NCBI GenBank assembly: GCA_036850595.1 | Contig: CM072158.1 | Span: 22,250,915 to 22,314,914 of the forward strand | Direction of reading: 5' to 3' | Source: Rhyacichthys aspro | Lineage: Eukaryota > Chordata > Actinopteri > Gobiiformes > Rhyacichthyidae | Length of the DNA stretch: 64,000 bases | In this document: one piece after another, positions 53,975-64,000 of the stretch | How positions within the stretch are numbered: the first letter of the stretch is position 1 | Layout: the number at the start of each line of letters is the position of its first letter | Program-made: the position numbers and the translations under genes | Notes under the pieces: generated by a model | The model's input: the letters and a program-made list of their open reading frames with translations, nothing else | What the model was told of the DNA's origin: nothing | The model's database searches: none

Positions 53975-55605
53975 TTTATTAGAATTAGAATTAGACATAG
54001 AATTAGAATAACTTTATTGTCATTGTACATTGTACAACAAAATTGAAAGTGCAAACCATCGGTGCAGATAAAAGATAAAAACTACATAAATAAATAAATA
54101 AATAAATGTACTGTTAAAAATTTAAAAAGGCAGTTAAAACACACACACATCCATCACATTCAGCTATTGCACGGCTCCCTACAATTGAAGAAGTAAAAGA
54201 TATTGCACTTAAAAAGACAAAGCAGCATTTAATGTGATAATGGCTCTTGGGTAAAAACAGTTTTTTAATCTGTTTGTCCTTGTTTTGATTGTCCTGTATC
54301 TTCTGCCCGAAGGCAGCAGTTCGAACAGAGATGAGTCCTGGTGGGATGAGTCCTGTATAATATTTCTTGCTTTATTGAGGCAGCGGGAACTGTATAGTTC
54401 TTCCAGGGATGGGAGAGGGCAGCCGATGATCTTCTGGGCTGTGGTGGTGACCCTCTGGAGCACTTTTCTGTCTGCTGCTGTGCAGCTGGCAAACCAAACA
54501 CAGACACAGTATGTTAAGATGCTCTCTATGGAGCAGCAGTAGAAGGACACCAGCAGTTTCTGCCTCAGGTTATTTTTCTTGAGAAGTCTGAGGAAGTACA
54601 GTCTCTGCTGGGCCTTCTTAACCAGAGCAGTGGCGTTGGCGCTCCAGGTCAGGTCCTCCTCGATGGTTAACGCCCAGGAACTTGAAGGCAGCCACACAGT
54701 CTCTCTCTCCACACAGTCCCTGCCGATGTACAGGGGCTGAATGTCTGTTTTTTTCCTCCTGTAGTCTATCAGTTCCTTGGTCTTGGAGGTGTTGAGGACC
54801 AGGTTGTTGTCCCCGCACCAGACACAGAGCCGCTCCACCTCGTCCCAGTAGGCAGACTCTTCCCCCCCAGAGATGAGCCCCACCACAGTGGTGTCATCAG
54901 CGAACTTGGTGATGATGTTGCTGGAGTGAGTGGGGCTGCAGTCATGGGTGTAGAGGGTGTAGAGTAGGGGGCTCAGCACACAGCCCTGTGGGGAGCCAGT
55001 GTTGAGGCTGAAGGCTGTGGAGATATGGGACCCTACTCTGACCCTCTGGGAGCAGTCTGTTCGGAAGTCCAAGATCCAGAGGCACAAGGAGTTGGGGAGT
55101 CCGAGGGCCTCTAGTTTGGACACCAGTCTGTGGGGGAGGATGGTATTAAAGGCGGAGCTGAAGTCCACAAACAGCAGCCTCACGTAGCTCCCAGACTGCT
55201 CTAGGTGGGACAGAGCAGAGTGGAGAGTGGTGGTGATGGCGTCCTCTGTAGACCTGTTTGTCCTGTAGGCAAACTGGTAGGTGTCGAATGTAGATGGGAG
55301 GCAGGAAATGATGTGACCACGGACCAGTTTTTCAAAACACTTCATGATGACCGGGGTGAGTGCTATTGGTCTGTAGTCGTTGAGGCTGCTGATTGTGGAC
55401 TTTTTGGGCAGGGGGACAATGTTTGAGGACTTGAGGCAGGGTGGGACAGTAGACTGGTTAAGGACCTGATGAAGATCTTGGTGAAGACCCCCGCCAGCTG
55501 GTCGGCGCAGTCCTTCAACACCCGTCCAGTGATGCTGTCAGCAGCCTTCCTTGGGTTCACAGCCCTAAGTGTGAGCCTCACCTCATGCCCCTCCACAGTG
55601 AGTGA
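53975..55605 (-). mobile_element. L2-like LINE, 5'-truncated, long open RT frame
   Basis: A minus-strand frame 55345-54209 is open for 378 codons: QFAYRTNRSTEDAITTTLHS, VRLLFVDFSSAFNTILPHRL (motif A), TGSPQGCVLSPLLYTLYTHD (motif B), IITKFADDTTVVGLI (motif C), AQQRLYFLRLLKKNNLRQKL. Upstream in another frame is AVNPRKAADSITGRVLKDCA (about 55570-55500). A local double frameshift around 54640-54670 replaces the usual FLGVHI segment. The 3' tail consists of ATTCTA-type short repeats (53975-54020), typical of L2. Confidence 0.88.
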
Positions 55606-55610
55606 GAGGC

Positions 55611-56950
55611 CAAAAGGATCCAGATGTACCGGACAAGTGACTATAGCTGGCCAGGACTGCCAGTGTTTACTGGATACCAGATCTCAAGTAACAACAGTCC
55701 CAGCTTCATTCTACAACGATCATTTTTCAGAACAACCTGTCAAGCCACTATGTGACCTGCTGCAGGTAGAAGGAGCTGCCGGACAAGCTGTTCCATATCT
55801 CGGCTACATCGAAGTAACTATGATCTTCCCACAAGATTTCCTCGGCGCCGAAATGGATGTATGTACCCTTGCTTTAGTGGTCCCAGATGTTCGGCCAGAA
55901 CTTCAATCCCAAGTCCTGATCGGAATGAACACGCTGGAGCCACTCTATGAACAGTACCTCGGAAGTGAGTTTTCCAACTTTAAACCTGCCACTCATGGCT
56001 ACAGGGCAGTGTTGCAATTGCTGCAGCTGAAGCACCAGCAGAGACATGGGGCCAGCGAAGGAGTTGTGAGGTTGGTCAGTGAAGTGCCAGTCCTTGTTCT
56101 TGCCAGCCGAAACTGTTGTTGTGGAAGGCTCTGTCCGTGCTGCTACACCCTGCTGGTTGGGCCCTGCTAGAACATCCTCCTACATGCGGCTGAATTGGCT
56201 CCTGATGTCGTTGCTGCCATCTGCCATTGCTCCCTGGTGCGAACTTGCTGTTCATATGATCCTGCTGAGAATCACATCACCCTAGTCGAGTCCATGAGTC
56301 TGTCCATCACTGCTGTTCCTGAGTGCTACGCCGACGAGACCCATCATGGATTGCCAGTCATCACATCACTCTCTCACCTTGACATCAAGGATAAACAACG
56401 AGAAGATCCCTTAATCTGTGAGGTTGTCCACCAAATGGAAACAGGAGAGAGAGTACCCCAACAGCAAAGCAAGAGGTCCCCGATCTCGCACTCCTGTTGA
56501 GGGAATACAGTCACCTTGAGCTGCAAGATGGTGTCCTCTATCGCAGAAGGCAGGATGGAGAATGTTGCTTTTTCCAGCTGGTTCTACCTGGAGAATTATG
56601 TTCAGTCGTATTTAGTCTCCATGATGAAGTGGGCCACATGGGGGTTGAGAGGACGCTCGATCTCGTTCGTTCTCAGTTCTTCTGGCCTCGCATGGCTGCT
56701 GATGTAGAGACCTGAAATCAGAAAGCGAAGACGGTAGCGCGGTGCTTGTGGGAGAACTTTATGGTGCATTACGGCATCCCAGAACGTTTGCACACAGACC
56801 AAGTTGATCAGGGAACTGTGTGACATTGCTGGAATCATAAAGACTCAAACCACGCCTTACCATCCTCGTGGCAATCCAGTAGAGAGGTTTAACCGGACTT
56901 TACTGAGCATGCTGGGTACACTGGAACAACATCAAAAAACCAGATGGAAT
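55611..56950 (+). mobile_element. Ty3/Gypsy remnant, protease fused by deletion to integrase
   Basis: The protease region 55630-56050 reads GQDCQCLLDTRSQVTTVPAS (the active-site DTG is DTR here) and ends near VLIGMNTLEPLYEQ. After a spacer, HLDIKDKQREDPLICEVVHQ (56380) leads to the integrase zinc-binding part (HDEVGHMGVERTLDLVRSQF, FWPRMAADVE; 56620-56715) and core pieces (HYGIPERLHTDQ, PYHPRGNPVERFNRTL-like frames; 56763-56910). RT and RNase H are missing, lost by internal deletion around 56160-56380. Confidence 0.8.
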
Positions 56951-57349
56951 TTGACCAAAACTTTATCAATGTAAACTGACTTAAGATGTTGTTGTTGTAT
57001 ATTTGCACTGTGCGCTATGGTATTGTTTTAATGCCTTTTGTAAAATAATTTAGTGCATTATTACATAAATATAATATACATATTGTATCAATATACATTG
57101 ATACAAGCTAACAGTTTGTTAATGTATGTTGATTAATATAATATTGTATTTGATTTATTTTGATATTATATATCATACTTATTGATGTATATTGATGAAT
57201 GTATTTTAATATTGGACTTGAAAATGTATTTAGTACAGCTAATGATAAGTACTGTTATTTGTGTGCACACTAACTGAAACCATGGCCCTGTGTCTCATCC
57301 AAGCCAGGTTGGATGGCGAGCTACTGATAGGCCTAGAGCCTAGAACCTG
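56951..57349. other. AT-rich spacer
   Basis: TTAATATA-type repeats (57060-57200) and no gene. Confidence 0.6.
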
Positions 57350-57589
57350 CACTGCAAAAAAGGAAAATCTAGACTAGATTAACTGACTTGAAATAAGCAT
57401 AATAATCTTGATTAAACATTTTTTAGATTTTTTTACTTATTGAGGCTACATCTCATTTAGATTATTTGACTTGTTTCAAGATATTTCTGCTTGAACTATC
57501 TTTCTTAGATAATACAACTAATTCCAAGCAGATTTTATAATAAACCTAGCCACACTGTTGATGGATAAGCCTAGAAGGCATTGTATTAG

Positions 57590-60500
57590 TCATACCTTAA
57601 GATAATTCACTTGTTTTAAGAAGTTTAGTCCAGTCACCAACAGAATGAAAACCCATCTTACAGTAATACAGTTTAAACTGAAAGGCATGCATTTGTGTCG
57701 CATACACATATGCCTTGTCAGGGGACCCAGCGCCTCAATTTGAGAAGGGAAATGTACCATATAATGTTGCTTTGGTGTTATGTTGTTGTCAGGGAATAAC
57801 AGATGAAACTGTTTAAGGTGCTCTTCAATCATTGTTCTAAGTTTTTGTACAGTTTCAATTGCCAAAATGGGAGAAAAAAGTATGTGAGTTAATTCAATTA
57901 ATTTTAGGACAAACTGAACATAAATATTACTATTAATGCTGTTCACAATAAAAGGAAGTATTTTCAAAAATATCAGCATCTGGCCTGACGATTGTTTAAG
58001 TTTGTTGTCATTTGAGGTTAGTGTAGTAACACTGATGGGACTTGGTTTGTCTCGTACATCAATGGGTGAATAAGAAAACCCTTGTATACCTGAATTTATG
58101 GATTCCAGTTCCATACTTCCTGACAAAATTAGGTGTTTCAATGCACATTTAATTTCATAGGGAAAAACACCCTCAAGCATGATGTGCATTATATCCTGTG
58201 GGGTTTGCTGGATTAGATCATAGCCTGGAAAATCTATAAGTTTACTCCTTCTGTTTACACCATAGGTTGTCATGAGGGCATTTTTAAGAAAGTCTGTTTT
58301 GGCTCTCTCTATTTCTTGGCATTGTCTGGTATGATTTTCTAAAGTTCTTGGGATAAATTTTTTTTCATCAGAATTGTTCTGCATACTCTCAAAGTCACAC
58401 TCACAATGCCTGCACTTGCTAAAAGCAAACCCAACTCCAGATTTAAACCCAGCCAGGTCGTGCTGAGCAAGAGTATCACCGCATATTGATATTACAGCAC
58501 CATAAATATTGATTTCACCATTATCTGTTTTGATCTTGGCACCATTGTACAGCATCCTCAAATCATTTTCAATCCGCTCCAGAATAACATTGACACCAGC
58601 TTCTGAGATTTCTTTAGCTTTACCAATAGCAAGCAGTCTTATGGCAGATAGCTTTGACCTAAACTTGGGATCAATATTTCCTAATGTGTAGTAGAACATT
58701 AGTAACTTGTTTACAGAGGCATGTGCTCCAAGTGGATTACATATTTCTATTTCGTCAGAGTATAAAATCAACTGTAATGCAGTGGGATTTAATGAAAATA
58801 ACTGATGGGTTTTGAAAAGGGTGCCATTAACAATGTCATACAGAAATCCATTTTTACTGTAAGTAGGTAGAGTGTAGACCATATTAAAAAGTCTCTGGTT
58901 GGATAAAAATTGTTCTAAACTTCTTATGAGGGGAACATAGTAAAAAACCTTGTTTTTCATTTCAAGAAGTCTTGAACAGCCCCGCTTAACTCTACACAGT
59001 CTTTGTGATACAATTACCTCTTCTGGTGTGATTGGATTAAAAAGTTCCTTTATGGTTTGGTCCTGCATATATGTTGTGGTCAATGTTGAGAAAGGATCTG
59101 GAAAATCATCAAATGTTGCCAGTGCCTCATTACAAAGGTGCTCAATGTTGTCCGTAGGCTTATGTCTTTCAAAAACGTTCCTCACTCTCTCCCACAGGTT
59201 TTCTAAATGAGCCAACTGAAATTGTTGTACTTCAGCAACAATCTTGTTGAAATTCGCCTGTAGAAGAAAATATAATTTTATTAGATTGTGTTCAAATTAG
59301 TATGAAATAAAAAAAACATTTAACAAATATCACAACATATAATAATAATAGGGGTGCACGGTAGCGGAGTGGTTAGCGCTCCCGCTTCACAGCAAGAAGG
59401 TCATGAGTACGAATCCCGGCCGACCCAAAAAACATCGTTGGCCGATTGTAGCCAACCCAAAAAACATCATTGGCTAACTCTGGTCTTTCTGTGAGGAGTC
59501 TGCATGTCCTCCCCGTGTCACCGTGGGTTCTCTCCGGGATCTCCGGCTTCCTCCCACCGTCCAAAGACATGCATGTATAGGTGAATTGGTGACTCTAAAG
59601 TGCCCCTAGTGGATGAATGTGAGAGTGAATGGTTGTCTGTCAATGTACGTCTAAGTGTCAGCCCTGCGACGAACTGGCCACTGTCCAGGGTGTACCCCGC
59701 CTAAGGCCCAAAGCAGCTGGGATAGGCTCCAGCCACCCGCGACCCCACAAAGTGGGATAAGCGGTAGAAGATGAAATGAAAATGAAATAATAATAATAAT
59801 AATAATAATAATAATTAATAATAAAAAAATTAAAGTGTACACTGCTTACTCGAGAAATGCAGCATCTTTCACGAACATCTACTGTAAAGGCTGCAGCACG
59901 TCTGTTTAAAATCTGAAAAAGAAACACAGTAACGTTAGCTGTACTAGTAATGCATTCTACTAGAAATTTGACGTCAGGGTTTATTTTTATATATCACTAT
60001 TTGCCACCCCACTTGTTCTGAAGGGTATATGACTCCTAGCTGCTCAACAGAGATGTTTTACCCTTATAATTGACAAAAGTGTAAAATAAAAACATTAAAT
60101 AAAACGTTTAAAACACTAGCAATTAACGTTTGTTATTGTTAATTTCCTCCACGTTCCTATAAATTTAGGAAGAAACCAGGAACATCACACATTAGAAATA
60201 GGCCCTGAACAAGCAACAAGCTATTTATGAAACTGATCAAATAAGTGGCTAATAACACATGCTTAACATCTATATTTTTCATTAACTGTTACTGTATGTG
60301 TACTGTTGTGTGATGCGTAAAGAGAGCGTCCGTGGGTGACGGTAATTTTAAGCGCCACAGCCAACAACAACCAACAAATCCGGTAGACGCATTGTACTCT
60401 GCGAAATAACAGAACGAATGTGTCAGATGTACAGTATTCTGTCCTAGAAGTTCCCAGAAAGAATGAGAAGACGACGGTGCCAATGGCAACTGGAACGCAA

Positions 60501-61148
60501 CAGGTAAATTATAGTCAGATAAAACTGATTAGCTTTGAAAGTAACAGCGTGCTATGTGCGTATGGTACACTTGCTTATGTGAAAAAAATTGTCGTATGTT
60601 AAGACTAAGGCACTGTTTTCCTCCCCAAAACTACATTGCATCACAAAACGTACAGTTTATATTATGCATTAAATGTACGTTTACTGCCTCTACAAATTGG
60701 TGCTTACCGTTTGAGTAGGTGATTCAGCATTGAAGTGGCTCTGGTTTTCCAGGCTGGCCATTTCATCTCCATTATCATGGCAATGTGCGTCTTCTAGCAT
60801 GCCGGCAGAGTCTGTAGCATTAACATTTGTTGACTCCTCAATCTCAGTTGTGTGGCTGCTTGACGTAGGACAGTCTGAAAAAATTGGAATGTCGAACCTT
60901 TCACCTCCAAGGCAGCGTGGAGAGTTTGTAGTTGAACTTTGGCGCCCCGTGGCCATGTACGATGCATGTCTGCGTTTGATGTGGTAGTAAAATGAGTTAA
61001 AAACTCGATATTCTTCTGTGCAGCCACCAATTCCACAGATTGCGCGAAAATTCCTGTTACGTCCATGGGCTGTGTTTATATGGCTTAACAGTGTCTTCAG
61101 AGTCAATGCAATAAATACAAAACAAATAACACAACGCCAACCTGCCAT
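57590..61148 (-). CDS. EnSpm-type transposase, three exons with two C2H2 fingers
   Basis: Exon 1 (61148-60708, ATG before AGWRCVICF; an upstream ATG at 61166 is possible) encodes two fingers, C-x2-C...H-x4-H (CVIC...HINTAH) and C-x4-C...H-x3-H (CGIGGC...HIKRRH), then an acidic Ser-rich linker. Exon 2 (59912-59850) ILNRRAAAFTVDVRERCCIS; exon 3 (59257-57590) with VNKLLMFYYTLGNIDPKFRS, CRHCECDFES, a TPQDIMHIMLEGVFPYEIK motif and ITPKQHYMVHFPSQIEALGP. All three exons join in phase 0 and give about 723 codons without a stop, so the frame is intact here. The end after LTRHMC looks unlike the family, suggesting an altered or truncated C-terminus. Intron 2 contains a SINE. Confidence 0.78.
59352..59789 (+). 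mobile_element. tRNA-derived SINE, full-length copy 2
   Basis: Nearly identical to the copy at 37450 (differences include GTCGTGAGT/GTCATGAGT and the length of an A run). Inserted in intron 2 of the EnSpm transposase, antisense to it. Its tail merges into an (ATA)n run at 59788-59820. Confidence 0.9.
59930..60690. other. transposase intron 1, no clear gene
   Basis: A plus-strand stretch 60420-60508 encodes SDVQYSVLEVPRKNEKTTVP then MATGTQQ before a GTAAAT donor and could be an exon of an antisense gene, but it has no in-frame ATG. Confidence 0.35.
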
Positions 61149-61375
61149 CGTTCTTGAGTAAAGCAACAGTGCAAGCTAACTCTACATGGTTGATGCAACT
61201 TCTCTTTCGCGCGGCAGACTATTCCATTACAAGGCGGGGGAGGAGACTTCATTATATTAAATACTTTGACTGCGTTCTAACAAAATTATGCATTTTTTTC
61301 TAACTACAGACAATCAGCACTCAACTATTGTGTAAATCACACAAATCAAAACGAATAACATATTTTGTCCAACAG

Positions 61376-61472
61376 AGATTATCCCTACTCAGGCACACTT
61401 GGATCCACCCTCTGACTTGGCCTACTTGCCAGGCACCCCAGCGGAGAAGCTAGAGGCTAACGCACATGTCAG
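61376..61472 (+). CDS. possible exon of a divergent accessory gene
   Basis: Preceded by a TTTTGTCCAACAG acceptor and followed by a GTAGGT donor, with one open frame (IIPTQAHLDPPSDLAYLPGT, then PAEKLEANAHVR). Its position on the other side of the transposase start recalls the BEN-gene layout of 10087-17914, but the protein is not recognised and no partner exon is visible before the piggyBac. Confidence 0.3.
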
Positions 61473-62292
61473 GTAGGTATTGAATGCGTGTGGGCGAAAT
61501 ATGAATGTAGTGATATAAGTGTTTATTTGGTTTTAATGGTCAGTTTGTTGTATCTTATGAATGCTGGTTTTATTAGCAGGTTTGGGCGACATTTTAAGTG
61601 GACTTAGCTAGCGGCCACGTGCATTAGCCTGCTAGCGAACTATCTAGCTTCAGTGCTAACAGCAGAGCATGGGCAATTTATCTTATACATGGTCTAAAGA
61701 ATACAAAAAACATATCTTATTCGCTCTACAACAAGAAGCCAATATGTGTTCCCATTAAAACAAATGCACCATCAAGTCTTTATTTGCTCAAGTTAGGGAT
61801 TAGCAAATGCTAATTGATATTGGAATGTCATGGTAAAGTTTAACGTGTGTGACGCTATGACCTATTTACAAGATTGTTTCTTTTTTTTTTTTTTTTTGAA
61901 AATGTATATTAACCCTTTAAGCGCCAAAGTCGCCCAATTGCGACACGACGTGGTAGAGGTAAATAGTGGGGAAAATCTATAGCTTTTTTTTTTTTTTTGG
62001 CTTTTGTAAGGTTTCCTCTATTGTGTGCATCGTCCTTGACAAAAAACAAAAAAACAAAGTAAATAAATCAACCAATTACTCAATAACTCAACAGCAATAA
62101 AGCATTCATATTCAGTGTGAGCACAAAGGTCACCAGACTGTAATCACCATCATCATCACAAGTAAATATTGAAATCTGGTGCTTCTTTTTACACTGTCAA
62201 ACAAAGTGTTTGTTAGTTTGTTCTCGCACTTGCTTCTTTATTTGCTCATTCTTTATTTGAGAGAATAGAGGACATTTCATGAAGCTGTAGTT

Positions 62293-62816
62293 CCATTTGC
62301 TGCCGATTCTGACTCCGGGGCGACCTTTTTATTCCCGGAAAACCACAGGCGAGTCACGATGGCCGCGTTGAGGGTGCATTGTAGCGGGGACGAGCGGTGT
62401 TTCTGGCCTTTCTGCTGAACCTGTGCTGACATTTTCGGACAGTTTACAAAAGACTGGAAGTGGAAGCGGCCGGTGTGGGAGCAGAGAACGGCGAGGAGAG
62501 GCTTTGCTATGGACCTGTCACCCACGAGTGGTAAATGTAATGAAGCAGCGGCGCCATTTGCTGCGCACTCTGACTCCGGGGCGACCTTTTTATTCCCGGA
62601 AAACTACGGGTAAGTCATGATAGCCTCGTTGAGGGTGCGTTGTAGCGGGCATGGGCGGTGTTTCTGGCCTTTCTGCTGAACCTGTGCTGACATTTTTCCG
62701 ACAGTTTACAAAAGACTGGAAGTGGAAGAGGCCGGTGTGGGAGCAGAGAACGGCGAGGGAGAGGCTTTGCTATGGACCTGTCACCCACGAGTGGTAAATG
62801 TGATGAAGCAGCGGCG
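62293..62816 (+). repeat. two tandem units of about 262 bp
   Basis: Units 62293-62553 and 62554-62816, followed by the start of a third. Each has CTGACTCCGGGGCGACCTTT, TTTCTGGCCTTTCTGCTGAA and a start-like GCTATGGACCTGTCACCCAC. The duplication multiplies the untranslated 5' part and start codon of the transposase. Confidence 0.88.
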
Positions 62817-64000
62817 CCATTTGCTGCGGACTCTGACTCCGAGGGACCCTCTGAACTACGGGGGTGAGGACAGCAGCGCCAGCGAAGGTGCCAGTGGGAG
62901 TGAGCGGCTTTCTGGCCATGCTGTTGACCCTGTGCTTCGAGTTTCTGACGGTCTTCAAAGGGCACCGAGCATTCCTAGCAGGAGAGGAGAGGAGGCCGGA
63001 GTGGCAGCAGAGGACGGCGAGGGAGAGGCTTTTGCTTTACGCACATCACCAATGATGAGGGCTGGGAACACATAAGAGACCTGGAAGTTTATCAGGAGTG
63101 GATAAAGCCTTTTGATGAACGTGTAGGCTATACAGGGGAGAGAGATCTGACAAATGCTCATCCAATAGATTTTCTGTCCCTCTTTTGGATGATTTGTTTT
63201 GGAACCTTGTTACAAATGAGACTAACAGATATGCTCACCAGGTTTTAGCCTCAAGCCAGCTGCAGCCACAGTCCAGGTTTCATAAGTGGTATGATGTATC
63301 TGTGTCTGAAATGAAAGCTTTCCTGTCTTTGCATCTGTCTATGGGGCTTGTAGAGAAGCCTGAGATTGAGGATTATTGGGCATCATTTTGGCCAGCATAC
63401 ACTCCTGGTTTTGGCAAGGTAATGTCTAGGAACAGATTTGAAAGCATCTTGTCTTTTCTGCATTTTGCCAATAATGACGAGTATGTGAGAAAAGATCAGC
63501 CAGGGCATGACAGACTTTTCAAAGTGCGTGGAATAATTAGAACAATAATCCCTCGCTTTTCAGCAGTTTACAGCCCTCTCAAGGAGCTTTCCTTAGATGA
63601 GATGACAATAGCATTCAAGGGAGATCAACCCTAAAAATCTATAATCCCGAAAACCAGATAAATATGGCTACAGAGCATACGTCTTGAGTGAAAGCAGGTC
63701 GGGTTATGTTCTACAGTGGTTTATGCACACTGGACAGCATACTGATGCAGCCAGTGGCGTAAGTGCCACCAACGCAGTAGTCCGTGAACTACTCAGTCAT
63801 TACAAAGATAAAGGGCATGAGGTATACATGGATAGCTACTACATGTCACCAGCCATTGCCAGTGAATTAGCTGAACGTGACACTGGTTTATGTGGGACAG
63901 TAAGGTGCACAAGGCAAGGAATGCCAAGAAGCTTGAGACCCCCTGCCTTACGGTTGAAACAAGGAGATGACCCAGTGTTTCTGAGGAAGGGCAAACTGCT
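62772..64000 (+). pseudogene. piggyBac transposase, frameshifted, partial
   Basis: The start is likely ATG 62772 (MDLSPTSGKCDEAAAPFAAD); the acidic N-terminus changes frame near 62862, again near 63030 and near 63183. The DDE-type core is open from 63185 to 63634 (NETNRYAHQVLASSQLQPQS, KWYDVSVSEMKAFLSLHLSM, MSRNRFESILSFLHFAND-like, LKELSLDEMTIAFKG with the first catalytic Asp). After frameshifts near 63622 and 63650 it resumes with YGYRAYVLSESRSGYVLQWF and HEVYMDSYYMS (second catalytic Asp, about 63825). The third Asp and C-terminal zinc finger would be off the edge. Inactive. Confidence 0.85.

Larger units (their letters stand above)
57350..61300. mobile_element. CACTA/EnSpm transposon (CACTG end)
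   Basis: The left end is CACTGCAAAAAAGGAAAATC at 57350, the classical EnSpm terminus, followed by subterminal repeats of the kind TGACTTG/CAAGT with TCTAGACTAGATT. The minus-strand transposase occupies 57590-61148. The matching right end was not found before the piggyBac at 61909. The right border given is a guess; it may lie beyond the piggyBac. Confidence 0.7.
61909..64000 (+). mobile_element. piggyBac element, right part beyond window
   Basis: Starts at TTAACCCTTTAAGCGCC (61909), the piggyBac TTAA target plus CCC terminus. A subterminal hairpin GTCGCCCAATTGCGAC is at 61929-61944. Includes tandemly duplicated 5' sequence and a transposase pseudogene. The other terminus lies off the right edge. 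Confidence 0.85.

Noticed and set aside
61909..64000. A domesticated piggyBac-derived (PGBD) host gene
   Set aside because: At least five frame breaks in the transposase and an intact TTAA terminus indicate a decaying transposon copy.

Overview
The window is genomic DNA from a ray-finned (teleost) fish. Evidence: one vertebrate host gene with canonical GT-AG introns and high similarity to ANKRD28, embedded in a dense and often nested set of transposon families typical of fish (RTE/Rex-like and L2-like LINEs, an L1-like LINE, Ty3/Gypsy and Ty1/Copia remnants, Tc1, hAT, CACTA/EnSpm, piggyBac, a MULE-like MITE, a tRNA-derived SINE). There is no prokaryotic signal. Family calls come from motif recognition by eye; no database search was run.

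Host gene. Seventeen phase-consistent exons on the minus strand between 32595 and 1581 encode the N-terminal 572 residues of an ANKRD28-type protein (regulatory ankyrin subunit of protein phosphatase 6). The gene leaves the window at the left edge. Its intron 15 (1792-19070, 17.3 kb) holds LINE fragments, a Gypsy remnant with an LTR, and a whole 7.8-kb two-gene DNA transposon.

The most unusual element is 10087-17914: a CACTA-like transposon with a Tnp2-like transposase on the minus strand (broken by frameshifts) and a divergently transcribed 7-exon gene on the plus strand. That second gene encodes a low-complexity 11-residue repeat region followed by a BEN DNA-binding domain. The layout resembles the transposase plus DNA-binding accessory protein of plant CACTA elements.

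33-47 kb: two Gypsy pol fragments on the minus strand around a non-autonomous element carrying a tRNA-like segment (33081-36356); a LINE fragment; a SINE; a 3.7-kb L1-like ORF2 (37.87-41.59 kb); a Copia integrase remnant; a Tc1 fragment; and a minus-strand Gypsy-type gag-pro with its 5' LTR and a tRNA-Pro primer-binding site (44.1-46.57 kb).

46.6-57 kb: an L2-like LINE split by a 2.47-kb hAT element with perfect 8-bp target duplications. Inside that hAT lies a second copy of the neighbouring LTR region, apparently filler DNA. Then come a gene fragment resembling the P2RX7 C-terminal domain, a MITE with perfect 63-bp inverted repeats, another L2-like LINE, and a Gypsy remnant.

57.35-64 kb: a second CACTA/EnSpm element beginning CACTG, with an intact spliced transposase frame that includes two C2H2 fingers and with a SINE in its intron; then a frameshifted piggyBac element starting at a TTAA site and running off the right edge.
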